Part shown: positions 25,143 to 34,060 of the stretch, piece by piece
How positions within the stretch are numbered: the stretch's first letter is position 1
Layout: the number at the start of each line of letters is the position of its first letter
From: Hyphomicrobiales bacterium
GTDB taxonomy: Bacteria; Pseudomonadota; Alphaproteobacteria; Rhizobiales; Rhizobiaceae
Assembly (NCBI GenBank): GCA_900473175.1
Contig: UCKM01000020.1
Span: forward strand, 62,001-126,000
Reading direction: 5' to 3'
Length of the DNA: 64,000 bases
The notes under the pieces: generated by a model
Told to the model about the DNA's origin: nothing
The model's input: the letters and a program-made list of their open reading frames with translations, nothing else
Database searches by the model: none
Translations under genes and position numbers: made by a program

Positions 25143-25940
25143 TTACTGCTCCACATTGACCTCGACGGCAAGTGATTCGATGCCTGGTCCAACGCGTATA
25201 CCGGAAATTGGCGCCGCTTCACGATAATCAAGCCCGCAGGCGACGCGCACATAGCCTTCATTGGGGCAGATATCGTTGGCGGCATCGAAACCAACCCAGC
25301 CCAGCCCGTCTATGTGGACCTCCGCCCAAGCGTGACTGGCCGTCTGTTCGATCGTGTGGTTGAGCATGAGGTAACCGGACACGTACCGGGCAGGGATGTT
25401 CAAAAGCCGTGCCACCGCGAGGAAGATGTGCGTGTGATCCTGGCAGACGCCCTTGCCGTTGATCAGCGCTTCTTCGGCTGTCGTGGTGATCGTGGTCGAA
25501 CCAGGCGTATACGCGACCTTCTGGTGCAGAAGGCCCATCAGATCGTGCATGACCGCGAGTTTGTCGGATTTGACTTCAAGACTTGCGGCCAAGTCCCGGA
25601 TTGCTTCGCCAGGCTTGGTAAGACTCGTCTCACGCTCATAGAGCCAAGTCGGCATGAAGTTATAGACTTTGCCGAAAACGCCGGTGCGATCTTCGGTTTC
25701 AATCTGCCCTCCCGCGCGGATGACAAGTTCCTCGATGTCGCGCTCGAGGCTGATCAGCAGCGTCCTGTTGCCATAACCGTCACGGTAGTTTGCTTCCTGT
25801 GTCGCCCCTTCCACGTTTAGCGTCCAGTCGATCACCTTCTGGCCGGGGCTACTTTGCGGATACATGCGCAAACGCAGGACCGAGTAGTGCACCGGAGCAT
25901 CATAGCGATAGTGGGAATTGTGCTGAATATTCAGAAGCAT
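25143..25940 (-). CDS. Transglutaminase-like cysteine peptidase of the Anbu operon
   Basis: A 265-residue member of the bacterial transglutaminase-like family. The N-terminal beta domain (NIQHNSHYRYDAPVHYSVLRLRMYP) precedes the papain-like core with Cys166 (GKGVCQDHTH), the catalytic His in SHAWAEV and the Asp in GFDAAN. The family hydrolyses or forms amide bonds. I take the ATG at 25940; an in-frame TTG at 25949 would overlap the alpha-E stop as TTGA, so coupling from that codon is also possible. It is the third gene of the operon. Confidence 0.9.
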   Translation of the reverse strand: MLLNIQHNSHYRYDAPVHYSVLRLRMYPQSSPGQKVIDWTLNVEGATQEANYRDGYGNRTLLISLERDIEELVIRAGGQIETEDRTGVFGKVYNFMPTWLYERETSLTKPGEAIRDLAASLEVKSDKLAVMHDLMGLLHQKVAYTPGSTTITTTAEEALINGKGVCQDHTHIFLAVARLLNIPARYVSGYLMLNHTIEQTASHAWAEVHIDGLGWVGFDAANDICPNEGYVRVACGLDYREAAPISGIRVGPGIESLAVEVNVEQ

Positions 25941-25945
25941 GATCT

Positions 25946-26887
25946 TCAATCGAAGTTGTAGGCTTCAGCAATCTTGCTGCTCAAGCTGTTCGTTTGATAG
26001 ATGAGGTCACTCAGAAACTCGTGGAGGCCGTTGTCAAATATGGTGCGGATTTCATTGTTTTCGAGCCGCGTCATGATGCCTTCGGCCATGTCATGACATT
26101 CGTGCCGCTTGCCGTAGTCGATTGCAAGGTATTTCAGATTGTCGACGATGTTCGAATAGCAGAAGTTGAGCGATCGCGGCATGCGGGAGTTGAGGATCAG
26201 GTAATCCGCTATATTCACCGGATTATATTCGACATCATAGACCCAGCGATACGAGCGGTGGGCTGAAACCGAGCGCAGGATCGACTCCCATTGGAAATTG
26301 TCGAGCGTTGTGCCGACATAGGAGATCGACGGCAACAGCACGTAATATTTGACGTCGAGAATTCGGGCGGTGTTGTCCCCGCGCTCGATGAATGTGCCGA
26401 TGCGGGCAAAATTGTATATTTCGTTGCGTAGCATGGTCCCATGAAACGCTCCGCGAATGATTGCCGTCTCGCGCTTGATCTGATCGAGAACGCGCGGAAG
26501 ATCAGTTTCAGGTACGGTCTGCGCCAGGGTCGATTTGAGGATCATCCATGTCTCGTTGACACTTTCCCAGGCTTCGCGGGTCAGCGCGGTACGCACCATC
26601 CGTGCGTTCAGGCGGGCCGTTTCCACGCAGGACATGACGCTGGATGGATTGTCGAGATCGCGCAGCAGGAAGTCGGACACGAGGCTGGCATTATACTCGT
26701 TGTATTTGTTGTCATAGCCGATCTTGACGCCCGCACTCATCAATACCGATGACCATTCCTCGGGGGCATCTGATGTCTTCGTAAGCGCCATGCGCAACCC
26801 GGCATCGATCAGGCGCGCCATGTTTTCCGCCCGCTCGATATAGCGGAACATCCAGTAGAGACCATTTGCGGTGCGGCCAAGAAGCAT
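25946..26887 (-). CDS. Alpha-E domain protein (DUF403)
   Basis: A 313-residue all-helical protein of the alpha-E family: MLLGRTANGLYWMFRYIERAENMARLIDAGLRM at the N-terminus, with a Glu/Asp/Arg-rich core (FARIGTFIERGDNTARILDVKYY). Its biochemical function is not known; it is almost always encoded beside a circularly permuted ATP-grasp and a transglutaminase. It lies 58 bp after the ATP-grasp gene and touches the transglutaminase gene. Confidence 0.92.
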   Translation of the reverse strand: MLLGRTANGLYWMFRYIERAENMARLIDAGLRMALTKTSDAPEEWSSVLMSAGVKIGYDNKYNEYNASLVSDFLLRDLDNPSSVMSCVETARLNARMVRTALTREAWESVNETWMILKSTLAQTVPETDLPRVLDQIKRETAIIRGAFHGTMLRNEIYNFARIGTFIERGDNTARILDVKYYVLLPSISYVGTTLDNFQWESILRSVSAHRSYRWVYDVEYNPVNIADYLILNSRMPRSLNFCYSNIVDNLKYLAIDYGKRHECHDMAEGIMTRLENNEIRTIFDNGLHEFLSDLIYQTNSLSSKIAEAYNFD

Positions 26888-26945
26888 TTTCTAGTGTCAT
26901 CCCTCGTTATTTGGTCGAACCGTCTTCAGCGGTTCTTGATCTCAA

Positions 26946-28358
26946 TTAATCGTCTAACACCCACGTGTCCTTGGTGCCGCCGCCCTGGCTGGAATTGACG
27001 ACAAGCGAGCCTTCCTTCAGCGCCACGCGGGTCAGTCCGCCCGGCGTGATGCGAATACGGTCCGAGACCAGCACGAAGGGCCGCAGGTCGACATGGCGCG
27101 GCGCCAGACCCTTCTCGGTCATGATCGGGGTTGTCGAAAGCGCCAGGGTCGGCTGGGCGATGTAATTCTTCGGATTTGCCTTCAGCTTGAGCGCAAAAGC
27201 CTCCCGCTCCTTTTTCGAGGCAGCGGGCCCGACAAGCATGCCGTAGCCGCCGGAGCCGTGCACCTCCTTGACAACCAGGTCCGCCAGATTTTCGAGGACA
27301 TATTTGAGCGTGTCCGGTTCCGAGCAGCGATAGGTTGGAACATTCTCCAGGATCGCCTTGCGTCCTGTATAGAACTCGACGATTTCCGGCATGTAGGAGT
27401 AGAGGGCCTTGTCGTCGGCAATGCCCGTCCCGGGCGCATTGGCGATGGTGATATTGCCCGAACGATAGACGTCCATGATCCCGGCGACGCCAAGGGCGGA
27501 ATCGCGGCGGAAGGTGAGGGGATCGAGGAACGAATCGTCGACGCGGCGGTAGAGAACATCGATGGCGCGGTTGCCTTCGGTTGTCCGCATGACGACCTTG
27601 CCGTTTTCGACCTTGAGATCGCCGCCCTCGACCAGTTCCACGCCCATCTGGTCGGCGAGGAATGCATGTTCGAAATAGGCTGAATTGTAGATGCCGGGCG
27701 TCAGCACCGCGATTGTCGGAGCGCCCTTGCATCCGGGGGGCGCCACTGCCGCGAGGGACTGACGCAGCAGCTTCGGGTAGGTTTCGACCGGACGCACCTT
27801 GATCTGCTGAAACAGTTCCGGAAACAGCTGCATCATCGTTTCGCGGTTTTCCAGCATGTAGGAAACGCCGGAGGGCGTCCGTGCATTGTCTTCGAGAACA
27901 TAGAACTGATTTTCTTCAGTTCTGACGATGTCGACGCCGATGATGTGGGTGTAGACGTTGCCGGGCGGACGGAATCCCACCATTTCCGGCAGATAGGCTT
28001 CGTTATGGATAAAAAGTTCGCGCGGAATACGACCGGCACGAATGATCTCCTGACGATGATAAATATCGTCGAGAAACGCATTGAGGGCCATAACGCGCTG
28101 TTCGATGCCCTGCGAAAGACGGCGCCATTCATTGCCGGTAATGATCCGTGGAATGATATCGAAAGGGATGAGCCTTTCTGCTGCCTCCTCATCGCCATAT
28201 ACGGCGAAGGTGATGCCGGTCTTGCGGAAAACGTTCTCTGCGTCCAGCGTCTTCTGCGCCAATCGTTCCGGGTTCTGGGTATCCAGCCAGCATTTTAGCT
28301 GTTCATAGGGCGGGCGCACATCACCGCCGATTTTGATCATCTCATCAAATGGCTTCAC
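26946..28358 (-). CDS. Circularly permuted type 2 ATP-grasp protein
   Basis: A 470-residue predicted amide-bond-forming ligase. Features include NEAYLPEMVGFRPPGNVYTHIIGVDIVR, ENQFYVLEDNARTPSGVSYMLENR with metal and ATP-binding acidic residues, VKEVHGSGGYGMLVG (a lysine/glycine-rich ATP loop placed late, as in circularly permuted grasps), and the C-terminal GGLTRVAL...SQGGGTKDTWVL. Iyer and colleagues grouped such proteins with alpha-E, transglutaminase and Anbu as a predicted peptide-tagging or peptide-synthesis system; no product is established to my knowledge. First gene of the operon; the 236 bp upstream shows nothing else recognisable. Confidence 0.92.
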   Translation of the reverse strand: MKPFDEMIKIGGDVRPPYEQLKCWLDTQNPERLAQKTLDAENVFRKTGITFAVYGDEEAAERLIPFDIIPRIITGNEWRRLSQGIEQRVMALNAFLDDIYHRQEIIRAGRIPRELFIHNEAYLPEMVGFRPPGNVYTHIIGVDIVRTEENQFYVLEDNARTPSGVSYMLENRETMMQLFPELFQQIKVRPVETYPKLLRQSLAAVAPPGCKGAPTIAVLTPGIYNSAYFEHAFLADQMGVELVEGGDLKVENGKVVMRTTEGNRAIDVLYRRVDDSFLDPLTFRRDSALGVAGIMDVYRSGNITIANAPGTGIADDKALYSYMPEIVEFYTGRKAILENVPTYRCSEPDTLKYVLENLADLVVKEVHGSGGYGMLVGPAASKKEREAFALKLKANPKNYIAQPTLALSTTPIMTEKGLAPRHVDLRPFVLVSDRIRITPGGLTRVALKEGSLVVNSSQGGGTKDTWVLDD

Positions 28359-28594
28359 TCAAAATCCCCTTCATAATGAGAGTCATTCAAGCGGGTTCAG
28401 CAAAAAAAGCAAGCACATTCCATCGTTTAAGAACGCGTGGGTGCGTTCAGCTCAAAAAATAGGCAGCCGATTAAGGTTAGAGGCAATCACCCCCGGATTT
28501 TCGGCTAATCCATGGGCGTTCAATTGCAGCCATCTACGACGACGAAGCCGGGATGCGGGAATCCCCGGCTTGGTGAATCAATTTGATTGGCCCA

Positions 28595-29152
28595 TCAATA
28601 GGGCGAGTAGCACTGACGACGCGGACCATAATAAGGCTGGAACGTATTGTCATAGGCCCGGTACGACCGATAGCGGTTATAGCACCATTGCGTATGGGAC
28701 ATGCCGCCGCCATAGCCACCATAGCCACCATAGCCACCATAGACCGGAGCGCGATAGATCGGGGCGCTCAATGCATTTCCGATGATCAGGCCACCAGCCA
28801 AAGCGCCAAGCGGGATCCATGCATCATTATAATACCTATAGGGCCGATAGTACCGATAGCCACCATAGCCGCCATAGCCGCGACCCCAATAGGGACCGCC
28901 GCCGTAGTAACCGCCGCCGTAGTATCCGCCGCCACCATACCAGCCGCCGCGCCAGCCGCGATTGCGATACCAGGAACCATTGCCGTTCCAGTTGCCGTTC
29001 CAATGCCGCCGGTATTGCACCGGTTGGATGTTGGTGCTTCCCGTCTCAATCGTCACGGGTGATAGAGGTGCCGAATAAGCAGGGACAGTTCCAATAGATG
29101 CCGTCCCCACCACCATCGCGAATGCGGAAAGTATTGAGGTAAGCTTTCGCAC
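28595..29152 (-). CDS. BA14K family Gly/Tyr-rich exported protein
   Basis: A 185-residue secreted protein. The start is a GTG at 29152 because AGGAGG lies just upstream; it leads straight into a signal peptide ([27 protein letters not shown]). A long Gly/Tyr/Trp/Arg low-complexity segment (about 60-115) and [11 protein letters not shown] surround a short hydrophobic stretch ([15 protein letters not shown]). The C-terminus, [16 protein letters not shown]...RRQCYSPY, is the BA14K motif with two cysteines. The founding Brucella abortus 14-kDa protein is an immunoreactive, lectin-like protein; the role here is inferred to be at the cell surface. Confidence 0.88.
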   Translation of the reverse strand: MRKLTSILSAFAMVVGTASIGTVPAYSAPLSPVTIETGSTNIQPVQYRRHWNGNWNGNGSWYRNRGWRGGWYGGGGYYGGGYYGGGPYWGRGYGGYGGYRYYRPYRYYNDAWIPLGALAGGLIIGNALSAPIYRAPVYGGYGGYGGYGGGMSHTQWCYNRYRSYRAYDNTFQPYYGPRRQCYSPY

Positions 29153-29295
29153 TTTCTCCTCCTCGCGAAACGCAAGGTCTCGCACTTGTTAAAGGAGTAG
29201 GAAATATATCAGATGTCGAGCCAAAATTGGCGTGGCATCAGTCGCAATATGAACGGTGCGCCATCGATTTTGTTCCAAATCACGCCTTCGTGACG

Positions 29296-29979
29296 TCATG
29301 CATTGACCGCGCCTGTCAGCTCGTCGGCGAGTTCCACCTTCAGCTCGCGAAAATGCGATATGATGCGGCTCGGATCGTAAGCGGAGACAGGCAGGTCCGA
29401 ATAGCCAAAATCGACGGCAACCACCGGAATTCCGGCCGCCTTGGCCGTGTCTATATCTGTGCGACTGTCGCCAATCATGACGGCGCGGTCAGGATCGCCA
29501 CCGGCCTTCTTGATCGTCTCGATCAAATGGCGCGGGTCGGGTTTGCGGAACGCGAACGTATCGGAGCCGCAGATGGCATTGAAACGCGATGCCTGTCCGA
29601 GCCCGGTCAAGAGGTTGACGGATAGCCCTTCGAATTTATTGGTGCAGACAGCAAGCAGATAACCTGCCTTCGAAAGGTCATCCATCGCCTGCGCCGCGCC
29701 CTCGTAAAGCGCTGAATGCCCGGGCATGTGCGCGCTGTAATGTTCGATGAAAATGTCCACGAGCCAGTCGAGTTGCTCCGGGCTCGGGAGTTTCTGCTGC
29801 GCCTCGAATGCACGTTCGATCATCACACGGCCACCTTGGCCGACATAGCGGCGCAACGCGACCGGATCGACCTTCTGCATTCCTGCACTATCGAGGCAAT
29901 GGTTGAGACTGTCGAGCAGGTCGGGCGCGGTATCCACGAGGGTTCCATCAAGGTCAAAAACAACGATTGGCTGAGACAT
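29296..29979 (-). CDS. gph: HAD-family phosphoglycolate phosphatase
   Basis: A 227-residue haloacid-dehalogenase phosphatase. FDLDGTLVDTAPDLLDSLN carries the nucleophile Asp and acid/base Asp. The second motif is VCTNKFEG, the Lys lies in FAFRKPDP, and the Mg-binding GDSRTDIDTAKAAG ends the core. Length and cap type fit phosphoglycolate phosphatase, which removes 2-phosphoglycolate produced during DNA repair. It is divergent from rpiA across 166 bp; in related bacteria the two genes are commonly side by side. Confidence 0.92.
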   Translation of the reverse strand: MSQPIVVFDLDGTLVDTAPDLLDSLNHCLDSAGMQKVDPVALRRYVGQGGRVMIERAFEAQQKLPSPEQLDWLVDIFIEHYSAHMPGHSALYEGAAQAMDDLSKAGYLLAVCTNKFEGLSVNLLTGLGQASRFNAICGSDTFAFRKPDPRHLIETIKKAGGDPDRAVMIGDSRTDIDTAKAAGIPVVAVDFGYSDLPVSAYDPSRIISHFRELKVELADELTGAVNA

Positions 29980-30145
29980 TCTTTTTCCTGTGACATCCGG
30001 GGTGGAGGGCGGAATTTCGCCCGTTTCGTGTGCTGGCCTGGCGTTAAAACAAACAACGAGCCTTGACCCGGTTGTCTGACGTGTTAGGAGCCCAGTGTCG
30101 CGTCAAAGCGGGATCAAGTCAAAGCTACAAGAGGGCGCACCACCA

Positions 30146-30850
30146 ATGGATGCGAGAACATTGAAAATCAAAGCGGCCGCCGAGGCACTGACCTATGTCA
30201 AAGACGGCATGCGGCTCGGCATCGGAACGGGCTCGACAGCGGAAGAATTCGTCCGGCTTCTGGCGGCGAAAGTTGAAGCTGGCCTCAACGTCATCGGCGT
30301 GCCGACATCCGAACGCACCGCTGCGCTTTGCCGCGAGCTCGGTGTGAAACTGACGACGCTCGACGAAACGCCGCAACTCGATCTGACGATCGACGGCGCC
30401 GACGAAGTCGATGCCGACCTCAGCCTCATCAAGGGCGGCGGTGGCGCTTTGCTGCGCGAAAAGATCGTTGCGGCAGCGTCAACCAGGATGATCGTAATTG
30501 CCGACGAATCAAAGCTGGTGCAAACGCTTGGTGCCTTTCCCCTGCCGATCGAAGTCAACCGTTTTGGCCTCGCCGCCACGAAACTTGCCATCAAACGCGC
30601 CGCGTCCGGTCTTGATCTTTCCGGTCCCATTACATTGAGGATGACGGGAGCCGAACCATTTGTTACAGACGGCGGGCATTTGATCCTGGATGCATCTTTT
30701 GGCCGCATTCCGGATACAAGAGCTTTATCAAATGCTTTGCACGCCATTCCCGGCGTCGTGGAGCACGGACTTTTTCTGGAGCTGGCGCGCGTGGCCATTC
30801 TGGCCGGTGCTGACGGCATCCGAACACTGACAACGAAAACGGAGCGATAA
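30146..30850 (+). CDS. rpiA: Ribose-5-phosphate isomerase A
   Basis: A 234-residue enzyme interconverting ribose 5-phosphate and ribulose 5-phosphate in the non-oxidative pentose phosphate pathway. Signatures are [20 protein letters not shown] with catalytic acidic residues, and [14 protein letters not shown]. The ATG at 30146 is chosen because GAGGG lies about ten bases upstream and the product has normal length; an open frame continues to 30095. The DUF2059 gene starts four bases after the stop, so both share an mRNA ending at the 31454 terminator. Confidence 0.96.
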   Translation: MDARTLKIKAAAEALTYVKDGMRLGIGTGSTAEEFVRLLAAKVEAGLNVIGVPTSERTAALCRELGVKLTTLDETPQLDLTIDGADEVDADLSLIKGGGGALLREKIVAAASTRMIVIADESKLVQTLGAFPLPIEVNRFGLAATKLAIKRAASGLDLSGPITLRMTGAEPFVTDGGHLILDASFGRIPDTRALSNALHAIPGVVEHGLFLELARVAILAGADGIRTLTTKTER

Positions 30851-30854
30851 ATTC

Positions 30855-31412
30855 ATGAACCTTGCATCTGGCTTCCGCCGTTTGATTGCACCTTTGTCTG
30901 TTGCGATCATGCTTGGCGGTCTCTGCGCTGCACAAGCGCAGGACATTACCCCATCGCACCTGGCAGCTGCCCGCGCAGCCGTTGCCGCCATCAAGGCGAC
31001 TGACATGTTCGACGGGATCCTGCCTGGCGCAGCACAGAGCCTCAAGGCCGAACTGATCCAGAAGGATCCGAATCTGGAATCGGTCATCAGTTCAACGGTC
31101 GATGAACAGGCGCTCAAGCTTGCTGCGCGCCGTGCTGACCTCGAGAACGAAGCCGCGCGCGCTTACGCCGTATCGTTCAGCGAAGAAGAACTCAACGCGA
31201 TCACCGGCTTCTATTCCTCGCCCGCCGGTTTGAAGCTGTTGTCGGAAGGTCCGATCGTCACGCGTGAGGTGAACAAGGCCGCTTCCATCTGGCAACGCGG
31301 TGTCGCTCGCGATCTGGCTCAGGCCGTTGCGGAAAAGATCGCTGCTACCGCCGCTGCTACTGCCCCAGCTGCGGCTGCCAAGCCAGCAGAACCGGCGAAA
31401 CCAAAGCCTTAG
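30855..31412 (+). CDS. DUF2059 exported protein
   Basis: A 185-residue protein with a signal peptide (cleavage after AAQAQ, near residue 29). A helical DUF2059 domain follows (about 40-150), containing FSEEELNAITGFYSSPAGLKLLSE, and the tail is Ala/Pro/Lys-rich (about 160-185). The function of DUF2059 proteins is not known; they are periplasmic. It is co-transcribed with rpiA, four bases apart. Confidence 0.9.
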   Translation: MNLASGFRRLIAPLSVAIMLGGLCAAQAQDITPSHLAAARAAVAAIKATDMFDGILPGAAQSLKAELIQKDPNLESVISSTVDEQALKLAARRADLENEAARAYAVSFSEEELNAITGFYSSPAGLKLLSEGPIVTREVNKAASIWQRGVARDLAQAVAEKIAATAAATAPAAAAKPAEPAKPKP

Positions 31413-31453
31413 GGTCCTGGCCTGAATTGCTCCATCGGAGCTGAAACATCTGG

Positions 31454-31478
31454 AAAGCCCGGCTCAGTGCCGGGCTTT
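31454..31478 (+). terminator. Rho-independent terminator after rpiA-DUF2059
   Basis: AAAGCCCGGC-TCAGT-GCCGGGCTTT, a perfect 10-bp stem with a 5-base loop ending in T residues, lies 41 bp after the DUF2059 stop and 65 bp before the glutathione reductase start. Confidence 0.85.
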
Positions 31479-31543
31479 GTACTTTCAAACGGGCACTGTA
31501 CAACCCATATCCAGTGACTCGACCAGATTCGGAGTATTTCGCC

Positions 31544-32935
31544 ATGGCATCCTATGACTACGACCTCTTTGTTATTGGAGGCGGATCGGGCGGGGTGCGC
31601 GCTGGTCGGCTTGCAGGCGCGATGGGCAAGAAAGTCGCACTCGCCGAAGAATACCGGATGGGCGGCACCTGCGTCATCCGCGGCTGCGTCCCGAAAAAGC
31701 TCTTTGTCTACGCGTCGCAATTTCCCGAGCATTTCGAGGCATCGGCAGGGTATGGCTGGAGTATTGGCGAGACCAGCTTCGACTGGCCGACTCTCGTCGC
31801 CAACAAGGATCGCGAAATTGCCCGGCTTGAGGGCCTGTACCGGCAGGGGCTGAACAATTCGGATGTCGAAATTTTCGAGAGCCGCGCCGTGCTGGTCGAC
31901 GACCATACGATCGAAATTCTCAAGACCGGCAAGCGCTTCACCGCAGATCAGATTCTGGTTGCGACTGGCGGTCATCCCAATCCGCATGTGGCCTTGCCCG
32001 GCCACGAATTGTGCATCAGCTCCAACGAGGCGTTCCATCTTGATAGATTGCCGAAGGCTATCGTCATTGAGGGCGGCGGCTACATAGCGGTGGAGTTTGC
32101 CAATATATTCCACGGGCTCGGTGTCGAGACGACCCTGATCTATCGGGGGAAGGAAATCTTGTCCCGCTTCGATCATGATCTGCGGCAACTGCTGCATGCG
32201 TCAATGATCGAGAAGGGTATTCATATCCGCTGCGTCGAGATGATCAAAGAGGTCAAACGCGGTGGCGATGGCCGTCTCGCCGCTCATCTCTCGTCCGGGG
32301 ATACCCTCGTTGCGGATCAGGTCATGCTTGCCATCGGACGGGTACCGAACACGACGGCCCTCGGACTTGAAGCGGCCGGAGTCGCGGTCGATGAGATCGG
32401 TGCGATCAAGGTCGATGCCTATTCGCGAACGACCAAGGACAATATCTGGGCAGTCGGCGACGTGACCAACCGGGTTCAGCTGACGCCTGTCGCCATCCAT
32501 GAGGCAATGTGCTTCCTCGAAACGGCGTTCAAGAACAACCCGACCAAGCCGGACCACCGCCAGATTGCCACGGCGGTGTTCTCACAGCCCGAGATCGGCA
32601 CCGTCGGCCTTTGTGAGGCGGATGCGGCAAAGGAGTTCAGGGAACTCGAAGTCTACCGTGCCCTGTTCCGGCCGATGCGCAACACGCTGTCCGGAGCCAA
32701 GGACAAGATGCTGACCAAGCTGATTGTCGATGCCGCGACACGCAAGGTCATCGGTGCGCATATCCTCGGACCGGATGCTGGCGAGATGGCGCAATTGCTC
32801 GCCATTCCGATCAAGGCAGGCTGCACCAAGGATGATTTCGACAGGACGATGGCCGTCCACCCCACCGCATCGGAAGAACTGGTGACGATGTACAAGCCAA
32901 GCTACCGCATCGTGAATGGCGAGCGCACCGATTGA
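31544..32935 (+). CDS. gor: Glutathione-disulfide reductase
   Basis: A 463-residue flavoprotein reducing glutathione disulfide with NADPH. FAD-binding GGGSGGVRAGR is followed by the redox disulfide Cys43/Cys48 in GGTCVIRGCVPKK. The NADPH-binding IEGGGYIAVEFANIFHGLGVETTLIYR follows, then AVGDVTNR for FAD, and the C-terminal AVHPTASEE supplies the catalytic His of the partner subunit. The ATG at 31544 has GGAG upstream. In this window two GST genes would draw on the glutathione it recycles. Confidence 0.95.
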   Translation: MASYDYDLFVIGGGSGGVRAGRLAGAMGKKVALAEEYRMGGTCVIRGCVPKKLFVYASQFPEHFEASAGYGWSIGETSFDWPTLVANKDREIARLEGLYRQGLNNSDVEIFESRAVLVDDHTIEILKTGKRFTADQILVATGGHPNPHVALPGHELCISSNEAFHLDRLPKAIVIEGGGYIAVEFANIFHGLGVETTLIYRGKEILSRFDHDLRQLLHASMIEKGIHIRCVEMIKEVKRGGDGRLAAHLSSGDTLVADQVMLAIGRVPNTTALGLEAAGVAVDEIGAIKVDAYSRTTKDNIWAVGDVTNRVQLTPVAIHEAMCFLETAFKNNPTKPDHRQIATAVFSQPEIGTVGLCEADAAKEFRELEVYRALFRPMRNTLSGAKDKMLTKLIVDAATRKVIGAHILGPDAGEMAQLLAIPIKAGCTKDDFDRTMAVHPTASEELVTMYKPSYRIVNGERTD

Positions 32936-32975
32936 TGGAACCAGTGGCGCCTAGGGCGTACGACGTGCCGCCCGA

Positions 32976-33860
32976 TTAGGCCGCGCGCATTTCTCGCCGC
33001 CGGGCAGAACCTTCGGGGAGCTTTGCATCCAGCAGCCAATTCGTGACCGCGGGCCATAATTTGCCCGCTTGGTGCTTGCGGAAAAAGCCGAGATGGCCGA
33101 TCGGCGCCCCGTCGGAATGGCCGGGCGAATACCACATTTCATGAACGGACGCATTGTCAAAGCGCCTGAGCAGGCTATCGACCGCCCGCGGCGTACCCCA
33201 GACATCATCTGTTATGCCGACGGAAAGAAGCGGGATCGTTACCGACTGGAAGTGTTCTGCTTCAGGAACGGCCGGATCGGCGAAAAGGAAATCCGGGTTG
33301 CGGCACCAGCGCGCCCAGTCGCGGAAGATGGTGCCAGGGATAGCTTCGCCAAGCCCACCCCACTTCGGCAGCTTGCCGAAGGGGATAGTCAGGGGCACAC
33401 CGAGGAGGTTCATCTTGGCATACATGGCGCAGGGCTGAGCCGTGTTTCGATAATAGCCGGAGAGCGAGGCGAGCAAGGCAAATCGTTGAAACTCTGCTGA
33501 ACGGTTGCTGAGGCCAAGCGCTACGCCGCCAAAGGAGTGGCCAAGGCCGACCAGCGGCCGGGGACCTGAAATCCTTTTCAATTCATCCAGGGCTGCAGGA
33601 AAATCGAGTACGCCCCAGTCTTTCAGGTTGAGGCGGGTCTTCCACCCACTCGGGGCAGTGGATTTGGCAACACCCCGATAGTCGTAGGTCAGCACGTACG
33701 AGGCGCCAAGCTCAATCAAACGGCCGGCGAAATGCCGATAGATGGTGTCCGGTACGGCTGCCGCAGATGAAATCAGCACGGCGGGACCATCACCACCACC
33801 TTTGTACAGGCTACCCCGCAGCGGAAATCCGTCCGCCGCCTTGAATACGATATCGTCCAT
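32976..33860 (-). CDS. Alpha/beta hydrolase
   Basis: A 294-residue alpha/beta-hydrolase. The nucleophile elbow is GLGHSFGGVALG, the acid is likely the Asp in GITDDVWGTP, and the His is in IGHLGFFR. It begins DIVFKAADGFPLRGSLYKG, like a subgroup of uncharacterised hydrolases of rhizobia. The substrate is unknown. It is convergent with gor and separated from it by 40 bp. Confidence 0.88.
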   Translation of the reverse strand: MDDIVFKAADGFPLRGSLYKGGGDGPAVLISSAAAVPDTIYRHFAGRLIELGASYVLTYDYRGVAKSTAPSGWKTRLNLKDWGVLDFPAALDELKRISGPRPLVGLGHSFGGVALGLSNRSAEFQRFALLASLSGYYRNTAQPCAMYAKMNLLGVPLTIPFGKLPKWGGLGEAIPGTIFRDWARWCRNPDFLFADPAVPEAEHFQSVTIPLLSVGITDDVWGTPRAVDSLLRRFDNASVHEMWYSPGHSDGAPIGHLGFFRKHQAGKLWPAVTNWLLDAKLPEGSARRREMRAA

Positions 33861-34060
33861 TGATCCTCCCAGATCATCTTACTTTGACGTTAACGTAATT
33901 CAAAACGGCTCGTTCGACAATCGTCAAATCGCGCGGGTACCGCATTCGCTGGCCGGGACTGGTGTATTCCCATCAATTGGACTATATGAGCGCCTGCCGG
34001 TACGACCGGAAAGTTCCCAACAATCGCTACCAATGTGGAAAGCAAATAACAGGTGCAATA

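Noticed and set aside
33962-34060. N-terminal extension or Tyr-rich leader peptide before DAHP synthase
   Set aside because: The upstream frame contains several Tyr codons but is fused in frame to the enzyme without a stop and lacks a ribosome site, so it is neither a leader peptide nor a likely start.
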